A DNA stretch of 64,000 nucleotides from Paenibacillus_Z sp042653205 (GTDB lineage Bacteria > Bacillota > Bacilli > Paenibacillales > Paenibacillaceae), in assembly GCF_042653205.1 (NCBI RefSeq), contig NZ_JBHSHY010000001.1:310001-374000 (forward strand), given 5' to 3'. Of this stretch, positions 44,255-52,926 are shown in pieces (within the stretch, counting starts at the first letter, position 1; each line of letters starts with the position of its first letter). A program made the translations under genes and the position numbers. The notes under the pieces are model-generated. The model had not been told where the DNA came from and ran no database searches. It saw nothing but the letters and a program-made list of their open reading frames with translations.

Positions 44255-44761
44255 CTAGATTTCTTCTTTTTTATTGTTTGTTTTCTCATCCCCACCCGCT
44301 AAGAACATCCCCAGCAGGCCAAAACGTTGCTCCCAACTTTGTTGACGATTCAGGATCGGCTTCTCGTAGTCGTTCTTCATCGCTTGTAGCAACGTGGTGA
44401 AATCGTCTACCGTTACCTGCTCCTGTTCTTTCATCAGCTTAGACACGTGCCTCAGTTGATCCAATAACTTCTGCTGCCTCCGAATTTGCTCTTGCACTCG
44501 CTCGATCTGCAGGCCGACGACCTCGAGCGGGTCAATTCCGCGGCCCGTCAGCGCCACCTTCACTTCGTCGAGCGACAGGCCTAACTCCTTCAGCGATACA
44601 ATTCGAAAGAGTCGCGATAAATCCTCGTCGTCGTAGAGCCGGTGTCCCGATTCCGTGGCAGCCGACGGCGAGAGCAGCCCAATCTGGTCGTAGAAGCGCA
44701 ACGTGCGCACCGTTAGCCCCGTTAGCTTGGCCAGATCCCCGACCTTCAAATATCGTTTCAT
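44255..44761 (-). CDS. MerR-family transcriptional regulator
   Basis: A 168-residue regulator with N-terminal winged HTH (LKVGDLAKLTGLTVRTLRFY, then DQIGLLSPS) and a helical dimer coil (VGLQIERVQEQIRRQQKLLD). The C-terminal effector part is short. There are no clustered cysteines, so it is not a metal sensor; it is of the TipA/BmrR-like group. Its own promoter carries the classic palindrome and 19-bp spacer. Confidence 0.94.
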   Translation of the reverse strand: MKRYLKVGDLAKLTGLTVRTLRFYDQIGLLSPSAATESGHRLYDDEDLSRLFRIVSLKELGLSLDEVKVALTGRGIDPLEVVGLQIERVQEQIRRQQKLLDQLRHVSKLMKEQEQVTVDDFTTLLQAMKNDYEKPILNRQQSWEQRFGLLGMFLAGGDEKTNNKKEEI

Positions 44762-44806
44762 TGATCATCTCCGTTCTATGTCGCTAGCTCGATTGCCGGT
44801 ATCCTC

Positions 44807-44837
44807 ATTATAAAACCTTACGTTACGTAAGGTGCAA
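44807..44837 (-). promoter_or_regulatory. MerR-type promoter with 19-bp spacer and perfect operator
   Basis: On the - strand, -35 TTGCAC (44832-44837), a 19-base spacer and -10 TATAAT (44807-44812). A perfect palindrome with 9-bp arms, ACCTTACGTAACGTAAGGT (44815-44833), fills the spacer. Overlong spacer plus dyad is the hallmark of MerR regulators that untwist DNA to activate. It drives merR and the SRPBCC genes. The remaining bases up to 45086 show no gene. Confidence 0.93.
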
Positions 44838-45086
44838 GCGATTTGTTCAATCTTTTTTTCAAACTAAAAAGAACCTTGCAGAAGTAACTAACATTCAAAA
44901 GTTCCGCAAACGATAACGACGTCTCAATGACAGCGGCAGTCTATGACTTTATTTTGTCGTTCCTAGCTACTGTTGTTTGCAATATAAGGGTCAGTCTAAA
45001 ACTTATTTTTTAAAAGCTGACGATTTTTCAACTCAAAAATTTTATAAAATCGATTTTTTCGGTATCCGTCAAGGTTTTAAATAAAT

Positions 45087-45120
45087 AAGGACAACCAGAC
45101 GAAGACTTCTGGTTGTCCTT
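45087..45120 (-). terminator. Rho-independent terminator after the AhpD/azoreductase operon
   Basis: A perfect 13-bp stem, AAGGACAACCAGA with TCTGGTTGTCCTT, and 8-base loop. The - strand tail TTATTTATTT is T-rich. It lies about 75 bases after the stop of the AhpD-like gene. Confidence 0.8.
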
Positions 45121-45196
45121 TATGGGCTATATGTTTCCTCCGTCTCGATCATGAGAACTCCCCATGTATGCGTACATGAGGAGCGTCCTTCAACGG

Positions 45197-45658
45197 TTAT
45201 TTGTGTACGGCGGGCTGATAGTCTCCAGGTACCATCGCTGTCGATATCGCCATGCGATTCCAACAGTTGATGGCGTTGATGGCCATAATCAAATCAACGA
45301 ACTGGGCTTCGTCAAAATGCTCGCGGACCTGCTCGTACAAGGCAGTCGGCACGCCGCCTACCGAAATTTGCGTCACCGCTTCTGTCAGTGCCAGCGCGGC
45401 TCTCTCTGCATTGGTATAGAACGGCGCTTCGCGCCAAGCGTTTAGCAGATACAAGCGTTGCTCTGTTTCCCCCATCGCGCGTGCATCCTTCGTATGCATA
45501 TCCAGGCAATAAGCGCAGCCGTTGATCTGCGAGGCGCGAATCTTGATCAATTCCCACAGGTGCTGATCAATGCCGCTCTTCTTCACGTACCCTTCCAATT
45601 TGAGCAATGTCTGCAGCGATTCCGGTTGTGCTTTCATATAATTCAATCTCATTTCCAT
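45197..45658 (-). CDS. Carboxymuconolactone decarboxylase/AhpD-like protein, copy 1
   Basis: A 153-residue AhpD-fold protein. The redox pair CAYC is in INGCAYCLDMHTKDARAMGE, with the conserved His nearby, and then ALTEAVTQI and NRMAIS. Such proteins reduce peroxides or organic hydroperoxides through thiol relay. It is closely similar to the protein at 47389 and probably arose by duplication. GGGGAG lies before the ATG. Confidence 0.92.
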   Translation of the reverse strand: MEMRLNYMKAQPESLQTLLKLEGYVKKSGIDQHLWELIKIRASQINGCAYCLDMHTKDARAMGETEQRLYLLNAWREAPFYTNAERAALALTEAVTQISVGGVPTALYEQVREHFDEAQFVDLIMAINAINCWNRMAISTAMVPGDYQPAVHK

Positions 45659-45775
45659 GACTCGAGTCTCCCCTTTGGTTTGTTGATGCTAAAATGTGAA
45701 ACATACGGGCCTTCTTCATTACGAACAGAGTATTTCCTGTTGTATATCGCTTCATGCGAACATTTCCAGCATCGA

Positions 45776-46693
45776 TTACCCGTTTTCCGTTCGCGTCCAT
45801 CCGCGTTTTATCATCTCGGGCAGTGCGATGCCGGCTATCGTGATGATGACACCTCCCCATTGCATCGCGGTTACGGACTCGTTTAGCGCCAGATACGACA
45901 TCATAACGGCTGTAGGCAGTTCAGCAGCGCTGAGGATTGTCGCGAGACCGCCTCCAATTCGCGGTACGCCGGAGGCATAACACAACGGTGGGATAACGGT
46001 CCCGAACAACGCAAGCAGAAGCCCCCACGCCAGCAGCGAATGCTGCAACGCGCCGTTAATCAGAAAATGAGGCGGAAACACTAACATGATTAGCAGAAAC
46101 GAGCCGGTCAGCATGAATGCGCTTCGCGTGATCGGGGCGACTTGCGTAGCCGTTCTGCCGCTGAACCAGATGAAGAGCGCGTACGTTATGGCCGACAACA
46201 GGCCCAAGACCAACCCGTTCCAGGATAAAGATACCGATCCATGCCCACGGCCAACGTATCCGCTTGCCATTAGAATCCCTGCAACCAGGAGGACAAGCGA
46301 ATAGAGTTTGGCTTTGCCGGGCAGTTTGCGTTCGGCCACCGCTTCGAACACGATGCCGATCCACGTAAATTGAAACAACAAAATGATGGCGAATGACGCA
46401 GAAATGTATTGCAGCGCCGCATAATAAAACATGCTGGTCATCCCCGTTGTAGTTCCTACTGCCATCAGCTTAATTGCCTGACGAACGGATACATTCAACG
46501 TTCGCCTTGGTTCTGATGGTTTCGCGGATTTGACGAATACGGCCACCAATAGCCAGAGAATCATAACACCGAATAACGCCTGGCTCCCAACGACATCGCC
46601 GACATGCAAACCCGACGCGAACGCGTTTTTAACGAACGTGGACAATAGTCCATAACTGCAGGCTCCCGCCAAGATTAAGAAACTTGATTTCAT
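45776..46693 (-). CDS. EamA/DMT-family transporter
   Basis: A 305-residue membrane protein with ten predicted helices in two EamA repeats: ILAGACSYGLLSTFVKNAFA in the first, ITYALFIWFSGRTA in the second. Length and the GAEL-like ILSAAELPTAVMMSYLALNE region fit drug/metabolite exporters. No clear ribosome site is visible, though coupling within the operon is likely. It may export a quinone or azo product. Confidence 0.88.
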   Translation of the reverse strand: MKSSFLILAGACSYGLLSTFVKNAFASGLHVGDVVGSQALFGVMILWLLVAVFVKSAKPSEPRRTLNVSVRQAIKLMAVGTTTGMTSMFYYAALQYISASFAIILLFQFTWIGIVFEAVAERKLPGKAKLYSLVLLVAGILMASGYVGRGHGSVSLSWNGLVLGLLSAITYALFIWFSGRTATQVAPITRSAFMLTGSFLLIMLVFPPHFLINGALQHSLLAWGLLLALFGTVIPPLCYASGVPRIGGGLATILSAAELPTAVMMSYLALNESVTAMQWGGVIITIAGIALPEMIKRGWTRTENG

Positions 46694-46735
46694 AAAGCTT
46701 CGGCCGGAACTTCAAGCTGTATGCTGTACATGAGG

Positions 46736-47371
46736 TCAGAAGCGCTCGGCTAGCGCGAGCGCTTGCCGGATCGACTGCTTTTGATTGGAAGCGGCTTGTT
46801 CCGGCGCTCCGCCCGTGCCCTCGACATAAATAAAATCGATGGCGTTCAGCCCCATATAGTTGAAGATTGCCGCCAAGTAACGGTGGCTGAATTCGAAGCT
46901 CGCCCACCGTCCTTCAGACAGCACGCTGCCGGAAGACTGAATATGAAGCAGCTTCTTGTCGGATGCTAAGCCTGTAATGCCTTCAGGTCCGTATTTTACC
47001 GTTTTCCCAGGAATGCAGATTGCATCGATATAAGCTTTCAGAACGGGCGGGAATAGGAAGTTCCAAACCGGGTTAACGATGACAACTTTATCCGCAGCCA
47101 GAAACTGCTCGACCAATTCGTTCAATCGCCCGACTTTGCGTTGAGATTCCTGGTTCAATTTTTCGAAGGGACGGCTGCTCTTCAGTTGGTTCCAAGCCGT
47201 CAGCACCTCGGCATCCAATTGCGGTATATCTAAGTGATACAGATCCACGTGCGTCACGGTATGCTCTGGATTAGCTTTCCGATAGGCCTCCAGGAACGCA
47301 TCTCCCACCGTCAAGCTGCGGGAAGCCGTTTTATCAAAGGGATGCGCGGTTACATACAGAACGGTTGTCAT
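46736..47371 (-). CDS. azoR: FMN-dependent NADH-azoreductase
   Basis: A 211-residue flavodoxin-fold enzyme: VLYVTAHPFDKTASRSLTVG is the FMN phosphate loop, NPVWNFLFPPVLKAYIDAI the typical AzoR motif, then SGSVLSEGRW. It reduces quinones and azo dyes with NADH and protects against electrophiles. It lies in the AhpD-azoR-EamA-AhpD operon, expressed from the promoter near 47.9 kb. Confidence 0.94.
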   Translation of the reverse strand: MTTVLYVTAHPFDKTASRSLTVGDAFLEAYRKANPEHTVTHVDLYHLDIPQLDAEVLTAWNQLKSSRPFEKLNQESQRKVGRLNELVEQFLAADKVVIVNPVWNFLFPPVLKAYIDAICIPGKTVKYGPEGITGLASDKKLLHIQSSGSVLSEGRWASFEFSHRYLAAIFNYMGLNAIDFIYVEGTGGAPEQAASNQKQSIRQALALAERF

Positions 47372-47388
47372 CGCTGTTTCTCCTTAAC

Positions 47389-47826
47389 TTAGTCTTGTTC
47401 TGGAAACATGCCTGTCGAAATAGCGAGCCGATTCCACGAATTAATGGTATTGATTGCCATAATGATCGCTACGAATTCTGCATCGTCGACATGTGCACGG
47501 ACGTTATCGTAGATGTCTTGCGGCACACCTTGCTCGGAGATGCGAGTAACCGCTTCTGTAAGCTCCAGTACCGCGCGTTCTTTATCTGTATAAAAAGGGG
47601 CTTCGCGCCAAGCATTAAGTAAATAAATGCGCTGCTCGGTCTCTCCCATCTTCCGCGCTTCTTTCGTATGCATGTTGATGCAAAATGCGCAACCGTTGAT
47701 TTGAGAAGCTCTGATCTTAATCAACTCATACAACTTTGCGTCCAACGTTTTATTGAATCCTTCCATTTTCAACATCGTTTGAAAAGCACCTGGACTTGCT
47801 TCGATATAGTTGAATCTGACTTGCAT
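47389..47826 (-). CDS. Carboxymuconolactone decarboxylase/AhpD-like protein, copy 2
   Basis: A 145-residue AhpD-fold protein with the redox pair CAFC (INGCAFCINMHTKEARKMGE), the same order of motifs as copy 1, and high overall similarity. It is first in the operon; AGGAGG is 6 bases before the ATG. Probably peroxide or quinone detoxification with the azoreductase encoded next. Confidence 0.93.
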   Translation of the reverse strand: MQVRFNYIEASPGAFQTMLKMEGFNKTLDAKLYELIKIRASQINGCAFCINMHTKEARKMGETEQRIYLLNAWREAPFYTDKERAVLELTEAVTRISEQGVPQDIYDNVRAHVDDAEFVAIIMAINTINSWNRLAISTGMFPEQD

Positions 47827-47856
47827 AGTAACTCCTCCTAGAGTAGAAATATAGAA

Positions 47857-47926
47857 ATTAACGTCGACAACATCTATCGTCGATTAACTTCGTCTACAAT
47901 ATAACTCTTCCCTTCAGGGTTGTCAA
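47857..47926 (-). promoter_or_regulatory. Promoter and candidate operator of the AhpD-azoR operon
   Basis: On the - strand, -35 TTGACA (47921-47926), 17-base spacer, -10 TATATT (47898-47903). Between the -10 and the gene is an imperfect dyad, GTTAATCGAC and GTCGACGTTAA, a possible repressor site for a quinone- or diamide-type sensor. No such regulator is encoded near. Confidence 0.7.
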
Positions 47927-48032
47927 CTCGTAATTAATCGTCATTTTAGCGGGATATTTACGAAGGCTCGCCAATGTACTCACGACTTTTTTGCTAATGG
48001 CAACTACGTTTTACCATAGTCATTAAACTACT

Positions 48033-48071
48033 AAAGCCTTAGCCCGTTGTAATGTCGGAGCTAAGGCTTTT
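48033..48071. terminator. Orphan strong hairpin
   Basis: AAAGCCTTAGC pairs with GCTAAGGCTTT (11 bp), with an inner CCG/CGG. TTTT follows on the + strand. No gene ends upstream on the + strand, so it may be left from a deleted gene. Confidence 0.55.
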
Positions 48072-48422
48072 CATTGATTCTTGGAATGGTGGAGCACAGT
48101 TTTAGCACATATTCACGATCCCCGTTCGTTTATCAAAGCACCTCTCTATCTTCTGTGCATATGTTTATGAATCGATTAAATACTTTACAGTCGCCGCGGT
48201 ATCAGGTTGGTCGACCTCGATCTTGTTGATTAATTCCTCTTTGTTGTAATTTGGGTTTGGTCAGCCACCTTTGCAGTCTCCTGCCGGCTTTACCCCTACT
48301 CGGAATCGGCTTGTCAGCGCGAATTTTGCTTGGGTGACGGATAATCCTTATAAAAGAGAGTTACATTAAATCCGCTTCTTGCTGTAGACAATGAATCGAG
48401 CGGCAAGGAGGCAGAAATAAAA
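48072..48422. other. Intergenic debris
   Basis: About 350 bases without an intact gene. On the - strand at about 48176-48271 a short frame gives EELINKIEVDQPDTAATVKY ending LIDS before a stop. It is codon-like and could be the end of a lost gene, but I cannot name it. No promoter is clear. Confidence 0.35.
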
Positions 48423-48641
48423 GTCCTCCCGCTGCTGCAGCGGGAATTGAAGATTTCCGGGCTGCAGACCAGCCTAATCATCACGGTCTACGCCGCCGTT
48501 TCGATCTTCTGCATTCCGGTCGCCGGCTATCTGTCCGACCGCTTCGGACGTAAACGAATTATCAACATCGGGCTTTCCATCGTGGCGGCCGGCGGACTCG
48601 TGTCAGGCTTGGCGGCTTGCGCCCTCGTCTGCTCGGTTCCG
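48423..48641 (+). pseudogene. N-terminal fragment of an MFS transporter
   Basis: LPLLQRELKISGLQTSLIIT, then AGYLSDRFGRKRIINIGLSI, is the first part of an MFS drug transporter, including the conserved cytosolic loop motif GYLSDRFGRKR. The start is missing and after GLVSGLAA the homology stops. About 70 of roughly 400 residues remain. Confidence 0.8.
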
Positions 48642-48814
48642 GCGCTGTTCACCATTAAGCCGAGATCGACGTCCTCGCCCACGGATAAGCCGCTGACAAG
48701 GAAGGGGAACGCCCATTCGCCACGCAAGGCATAATCGACACAAAAGGAGCGGTTAAGGGAATGGAGCGGTTACCGGAGGATCTCGAATAATGCGGGCCGT
48801 GATCGCGAACGTCC

Positions 48815-48868
48815 CGCGAATGCGACCGAGCCATCATCGCAGGAGACGCGTTCATCGCGGTCAAGTAG
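48815..48868 (+). pseudogene. Tiny MBL-fold hydrolase-like fragment
   Basis: RECDRAIIAGDAFIAVK followed by TAG resembles the RESDRTLIAGDAF-T-VK segment of metallo-beta-lactamase-fold hydrolases. Only 17 residues match. It suggests gene debris, together with the MFS fragment. The remaining bases from 48642 to 49005 show nothing else. Confidence 0.3.
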
Positions 48869-49005
48869 GTATCGGCGTGGGCCGTACTAACACAGGAGGA
48901 AGAGCTTCATGGTCCGCCCGGTTGAATGACATGATTATTTTCAGGAGTATTAATAACGCCTTTTTTACTTGGAGAGACACACCTCTCCCGAAAGAGAGTG
49001 AAACC

Positions 49006-49221
49006 ATGAAAACACCTAAACCGATAGAGTTACATTATATAATACGACTCAGTGACGAAGAGAATACCCTGATCGAAGCGCTTCGGACGATCGATATGCC
49101 TCCCGCAGCTGCATTGCTACTGGTTAGAAACGAGCTAAAAGGACCATTGGAAGACACACCAATGGCAGAGATCCTAGACAGGTTCTTGGCTAGACATACT
49201 ATTGGGGAAACTAATGCGTGA
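49006..49221 (+). CDS. Small hypothetical protein
   Basis: A 71-residue acidic protein I do not recognise: PIELHYIIRLSDEENTLIEA, then PPAAALLLVRNELKG, predicted mostly helical. No Cys motif, signal or membrane segment. The upstream ribosome site is weak (GAGAG). Not overlapped by a better frame. It follows a scrambled region, so expression is uncertain. Confidence 0.45.
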   Translation: MKTPKPIELHYIIRLSDEENTLIEALRTIDMPPAAALLLVRNELKGPLEDTPMAEILDRFLARHTIGETNA

Positions 49222-49537
49222 AATTATCGATCATTTCATAGACCGCTTGCCACAGCAACTTACAATGAGCATCAGCCTACGAAATGTTTCCTTTGTATTC
49301 TATCTTGTCTGATTTTATGTCAGAAGTCTTTTCCTGAAAAAGCAGGTTCCGTTCCTCGGAGTAGCTTTCTTTTTCAAATACTGGAATGAAACCGTTATTA
49401 TTCACTTCGAGATAACCGCCGCAGGTCGTTTATTTCCTTTGTTACTGTTGCAGTCTTTGCTGGTAGCCCAACAGAACCTCACACGTACGCTGGTCACCGC
49501 TTGCGAGAAGCGGAGTCCGCGTTTCGGCGCTAGTTCA
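49222..49537. other. Intergenic stretch with no recognised feature
   Basis: About 315 bases, AT-rich compared with the flanks. I see no open frame with a ribosome site and no clear terminator for the TPR-protein gene ending at 49538. Confidence 0.5.
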
Positions 49538-51859
49538 TCATTTCCTGGCAAGCGCCATTAAGAAGCTGACCATTGCCGGGTGCTCCGTCGACTTCTTCCA
49601 CGTGTCGAGAGCCGCCGCTTCGCCGGTATACTGCCAGCGCAGCGCCTGCTGAAGTTCAGCGAGATACGTGCCGCTGCCCGCAGCCTCCTCGTTCATGGCG
49701 CTGATTAACAATTCCCATTTCGGCGGCGCGTTCGTATCCCTCTTGCGTTCCGGGTATTGCTCCGCTAGCGCGGCCGCATGAACGAATGAACCCGTTTCAC
49801 AGAGATCGGCTGCGAGATAGGGGCCAATTTGCGCATGGCTGTTATCAAGCTGAACGAGCTTGGCCAGCAGCGCCCTGGCTTCGCTGAATCTTCCTTGCTT
49901 CAGCAAGGCTTGCGAATACTCCGCTTGCAGGTACGTTAGATCATCATCCCTGCCCAGCGTCAGCGATAACGCGTAGTAATGCTCTGCTTTCGCCCAATCC
50001 CCAAGACCGGCATAATACTGGATCAGCCAGAAGAGATTGTTTATATCGGGACGAAGCGCTAACATATGCAGTCTGTACGGCAGCGCTTCCTGCGCGAACG
50101 CTTGCTTCCCGGCGCTATCGCGCACATCGTAGAGCTTGATTATCTTGCCAAGGCTGTAGACGTCCGCGGGATCGGCTGCGAACGCGCGTTGGTACGCCGC
50201 CATCGCTTCATCCATGCGATTCGCCAATAGAAGCCTGTCGCCTGCTGTCAGCTGACGAGCGTTCAGCACGAAGTACGGCAGCTCGCCCATCGTGTTCGGC
50301 GTCAGCCGATAGCCGCTGCTTTGCGAGAGTTTATGACCTTGTTCGTCATATGCTTCGACGCTCCAGGAGAAGCGTTTGCCAGGATTGGCGAAGCCAAGCA
50401 GCGATTCGGGATGGGGAACCTGGCTGTCATCGATCGTATCGTACAGCACACCAGCGGTGAGGTTGTATAGCTCGTCGACCGGCAAGGTGACCTGCGAATC
50501 GGCAAGATGATTGCGAATTTGCACGCCGATAGAGCTGCTCCCATGCTCGTTCAAGATCTTTATCGTGCCGGACAGCTTATAGTAGGCTGCTCCGTCCACC
50601 GGCTCCCAGCGGAACGTGATACTGCTGCCCGTCACCTGCTCGTCGTTAACGGGAGCGATCAGCCGGATCAGCGGCCGGAGAACGACCGGATACGTAACCG
50701 GTTTGCCGTGTTCGACGTCGATCCATTCATCCATGTCGGCCGGCCACGCCCAGCCGTCGATGGCATCGTACGTAAAGCCGAGCGTCAGCTGGTAGGCTCC
50801 CGGAACGACGTTCGCGAACGAATAATGCCCTTGCGCATCCGTCATCGTTTGGTACGGTTCCGACTCGAGGAGGCTGTGGTTGACCGCTTCGCTTGTACGC
50901 AGGAATACGCCGGCATAGGCCATCGGCTGGCCGTCGCTCCGCGTGATCGTGCCCGATACGGCCGAGGTTTGAATCGCGTCCGCCCCCTTCGGCCGATCCA
51001 GGAGTACCTCTTGCAGCGCCTGCAGCTGCTCCAATGGAACAGGCAGTTCCGCGTTCGCATCTCCCGCGAGTCCGGTGAGCTCCTTTTGCCGATCTTGATA
51101 GGACGCGACCGCCTGCTTCACGCTTTCCAGCGCCGCTGTCAAGCTGCCGCGCCGGATCAGCAGCTGTGCTTCCAGCTCCGCGACCTTCACATCGCGGTCG
51201 AGGTCGACATGCTTCGCAGCGGCTTGTTGGATCTCGCCTATCAGCGCTTCGGCTTGCCGGTCCTTCCCGGACTGGAGGAGCAGCTTGGCTCGTTCAACCT
51301 GCAGCTGTGCCGACAGATACGGCTGGCTGTTGCCAGCGCGCCGCTCCGCCGTTTCGAGCGAGCCTATAGCACGGCCGATATCCCCCGACGCTTGATAGTA
51401 TAGAGCCAGCTGCTTGGCGGCCGTTACGAGATAGGTCGTATCCTTGGCGTCCGCGGGTCCTTCGTTAAGGTAAAGCAGGAGCAAAGGCAGCTTCTCTTCC
51501 CAGGTCAGCAGAGGCCTCTCCGTCCGCGCATCCGGGCCGCTCGTCTGAACGAAGTTCGATCCGACGTAGACGTGGAACCCGTGCGACAGCGTATCCGTAC
51601 CATCGCTCAATACATAATCCTGAATCAGCTTCCATGTCTTCGCGGTTGAAGGGGGATGCGTCAGAAGCGCAAGCAATGCTTCTCTGCTGCGTATCTCTTG
51701 CCCGGCAGCCGGCTGAACGCCTGCGAGATCGGCCACGGCAGGCAGGGTCCGATAACCGACGGCCAGGAGAACCGCGACGGCGGCAAGCCCCATCACCAGA
51801 TGCTTGACCTTAAGGCGAATTTTCAGTCTCAATGGAAGCCACCGCCCTTTCGTAGTCAT
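49538..51859 (-). CDS. Large membrane-anchored TPR protein with carboxypeptidase-regulatory-like domain
   Basis: About 773 residues. One membrane helix near the N-terminus (VMGLAAVAVLLAVGYRTL) is followed by a helical region of TPR type. A beta domain (SGTITRSDGQPMAYAGVFL to AYQLTLGF) of the CarboxypepD_reg type, an Fn3-like part (FRWEPVDGAAYYKLSG) and C-terminal TPRs (RMDEAMAAYQRAFAADP) follow. It probably faces outward and senses or binds cell-wall material. The start is uncertain: 51859 is used, but a start near 51793 after the partner's stop is possible. It ends the sigma operon. Confidence 0.7.
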   Translation of the reverse strand: MTTKGRWLPLRLKIRLKVKHLVMGLAAVAVLLAVGYRTLPAVADLAGVQPAAGQEIRSREALLALLTHPPSTAKTWKLIQDYVLSDGTDTLSHGFHVYVGSNFVQTSGPDARTERPLLTWEEKLPLLLLYLNEGPADAKDTTYLVTAAKQLALYYQASGDIGRAIGSLETAERRAGNSQPYLSAQLQVERAKLLLQSGKDRQAEALIGEIQQAAAKHVDLDRDVKVAELEAQLLIRRGSLTAALESVKQAVASYQDRQKELTGLAGDANAELPVPLEQLQALQEVLLDRPKGADAIQTSAVSGTITRSDGQPMAYAGVFLRTSEAVNHSLLESEPYQTMTDAQGHYSFANVVPGAYQLTLGFTYDAIDGWAWPADMDEWIDVEHGKPVTYPVVLRPLIRLIAPVNDEQVTGSSITFRWEPVDGAAYYKLSGTIKILNEHGSSSIGVQIRNHLADSQVTLPVDELYNLTAGVLYDTIDDSQVPHPESLLGFANPGKRFSWSVEAYDEQGHKLSQSSGYRLTPNTMGELPYFVLNARQLTAGDRLLLANRMDEAMAAYQRAFAADPADVYSLGKIIKLYDVRDSAGKQAFAQEALPYRLHMLALRPDINNLFWLIQYYAGLGDWAKAEHYYALSLTLGRDDDLTYLQAEYSQALLKQGRFSEARALLAKLVQLDNSHAQIGPYLAADLCETGSFVHAAALAEQYPERKRDTNAPPKWELLISAMNEEAAGSGTYLAELQQALRWQYTGEAAALDTWKKSTEHPAMVSFLMALARK

Positions 51860-52199
51860 CCTTCCAATACACGTTGTTCCCTTCATAGACCAGCACGCGC
51901 TCCGAATCGGGAGCGAGCGGATCGACGGTCGTCGAAGCGCCGCGGATTCGGCCGAAAAACAGCGTGCCTGCGAGCACGACTGCCAGCGCAGCCAACGGGA
52001 TGACAGGCAGCTCGAGCTCCATATTCCATATCGCCTCCAGCCGGCGAAGCCAGCCGCGGGGATGCGTCCTTCGGATGACTTGCGCGTGCCCGGTAAACCG
52101 AATCCGCCCCAGTTCTTCCTCGAGCGCCGCTTTCAAGCGATCGCGCGCTTCCCGTTCTTCCGGATGCTCCGGCTCTGCCGTTATCGGATGTCTATTCAT
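51810..52199 (-). CDS. Single-pass membrane protein, putative anti-sigma partner
   Basis: A 129-residue protein with a charged cytosolic N-terminal half, one helix (LPVIPLAALAVVLAGTLFFG, about residues 65-85) and a short outer tail. No HxxxCxxC zinc anti-sigma motif is visible. Its ATG overlaps the sigma factor stop (ATGA), the standard arrangement of sigma/anti-sigma pairs. The function is inferred from that position. Confidence 0.65.
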   Translation of the reverse strand: MNRHPITAEPEHPEEREARDRLKAALEEELGRIRFTGHAQVIRRTHPRGWLRRLEAIWNMELELPVIPLAALAVVLAGTLFFGRIRGASTTVDPLAPDSERVLVYEGNNVYWKDDYERAVASIETENSP

Positions 52200-52738
52200 G
52201 ACCACCCCTCCTCGTTGGCTTCCAATATCGTTCTCAGCAGTCTTCTGCCGCGGGCCAGCCGCGCTTTAATTGTATTTTCATTGGCATTCAACTGTTCGGT
52301 AATCGCGGCGATGGACAGCTCATGGTAATAGTACAGCGTAATGACTTCCCGGTATTTGTAATCTAGACGGCCGATCGCTTCATGGAGCGACTGCTGCCGA
52401 TGCGCCAGCAGCAGCGCTTGCTCGGGTCCCGGTTCGGGCGTCTCCGTATCGCGCTCCGCCCGCATATCCGGCAGCAGATTCCGCCAGCTCCATGTCCGCT
52501 GCTTCATGCGGCAGCGATTAAGCAGGATCCGCAATAGCCAGCCGCTTAGCTTATCACGGTCCTGCAGCTGGCCGATTTTGCGATAAGCCTGTATAAACGT
52601 ATCCTGCACCGCTTCTTCGGCGGCCTGAAGATCCTTCAGCAGCAGGAAGGCCGTTCGGTGAAGCCGATCGCCGTACGCTTCCATCAGCATGCGCAGCGCC
52701 TCTTCGTCTTGCCGTGCTAAACGTTCGATGACATCCAA
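52196..52738 (-). CDS. ECF RNA polymerase sigma factor
   Basis: A 180-residue ECF sigma: region 2 with RLARQDEEALRMLMEAYGDR and LQAAEEAVQDTFIQAYRKI, region 4 with YREVITLYYYHELSIAAITE and NENTIKARLARGRRLL. The TTG at 52738 gives the usual DVIERL N-terminus and has GGAGAGG upstream; the GTG at 52759 is too close to a putative promoter. It likely controls its own operon and the large TPR protein. Confidence 0.92.
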   Translation of the reverse strand: MDVIERLARQDEEALRMLMEAYGDRLHRTAFLLLKDLQAAEEAVQDTFIQAYRKIGQLQDRDKLSGWLLRILLNRCRMKQRTWSWRNLLPDMRAERDTETPEPGPEQALLLAHRQQSLHEAIGRLDYKYREVITLYYYHELSIAAITEQLNANENTIKARLARGRRLLRTILEANEEGWS

Positions 52739-52764
52739 CCCCAGGTCCCACCTCTCCACCTAAT

Positions 52765-52794
52765 GATGATGCACCTCGATTGCAATAAGTTGCA
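52765..52794 (-). promoter_or_regulatory. Candidate ECF-type autoregulated promoter
   Basis: On the - strand TGCAACT (52788-52794), 16 bases, then CATC (52768-52771). The AAC-containing -35 resembles ECF promoters of Bacillales, but the -10 is weak. Confidence 0.3.
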
Positions 52795-52926
52795 AGGAAA
52801 TCCTAAAAAACCCATCATAGCGGCTTCAATATGTACGATTTTCATAGAATAGAAAACGGCAGCCGAACGTGAGGCGGCCGCCGTTGTGACTCCGTTCAAT
52901 TATCGTTCACGGTTAGATGCAGAACA

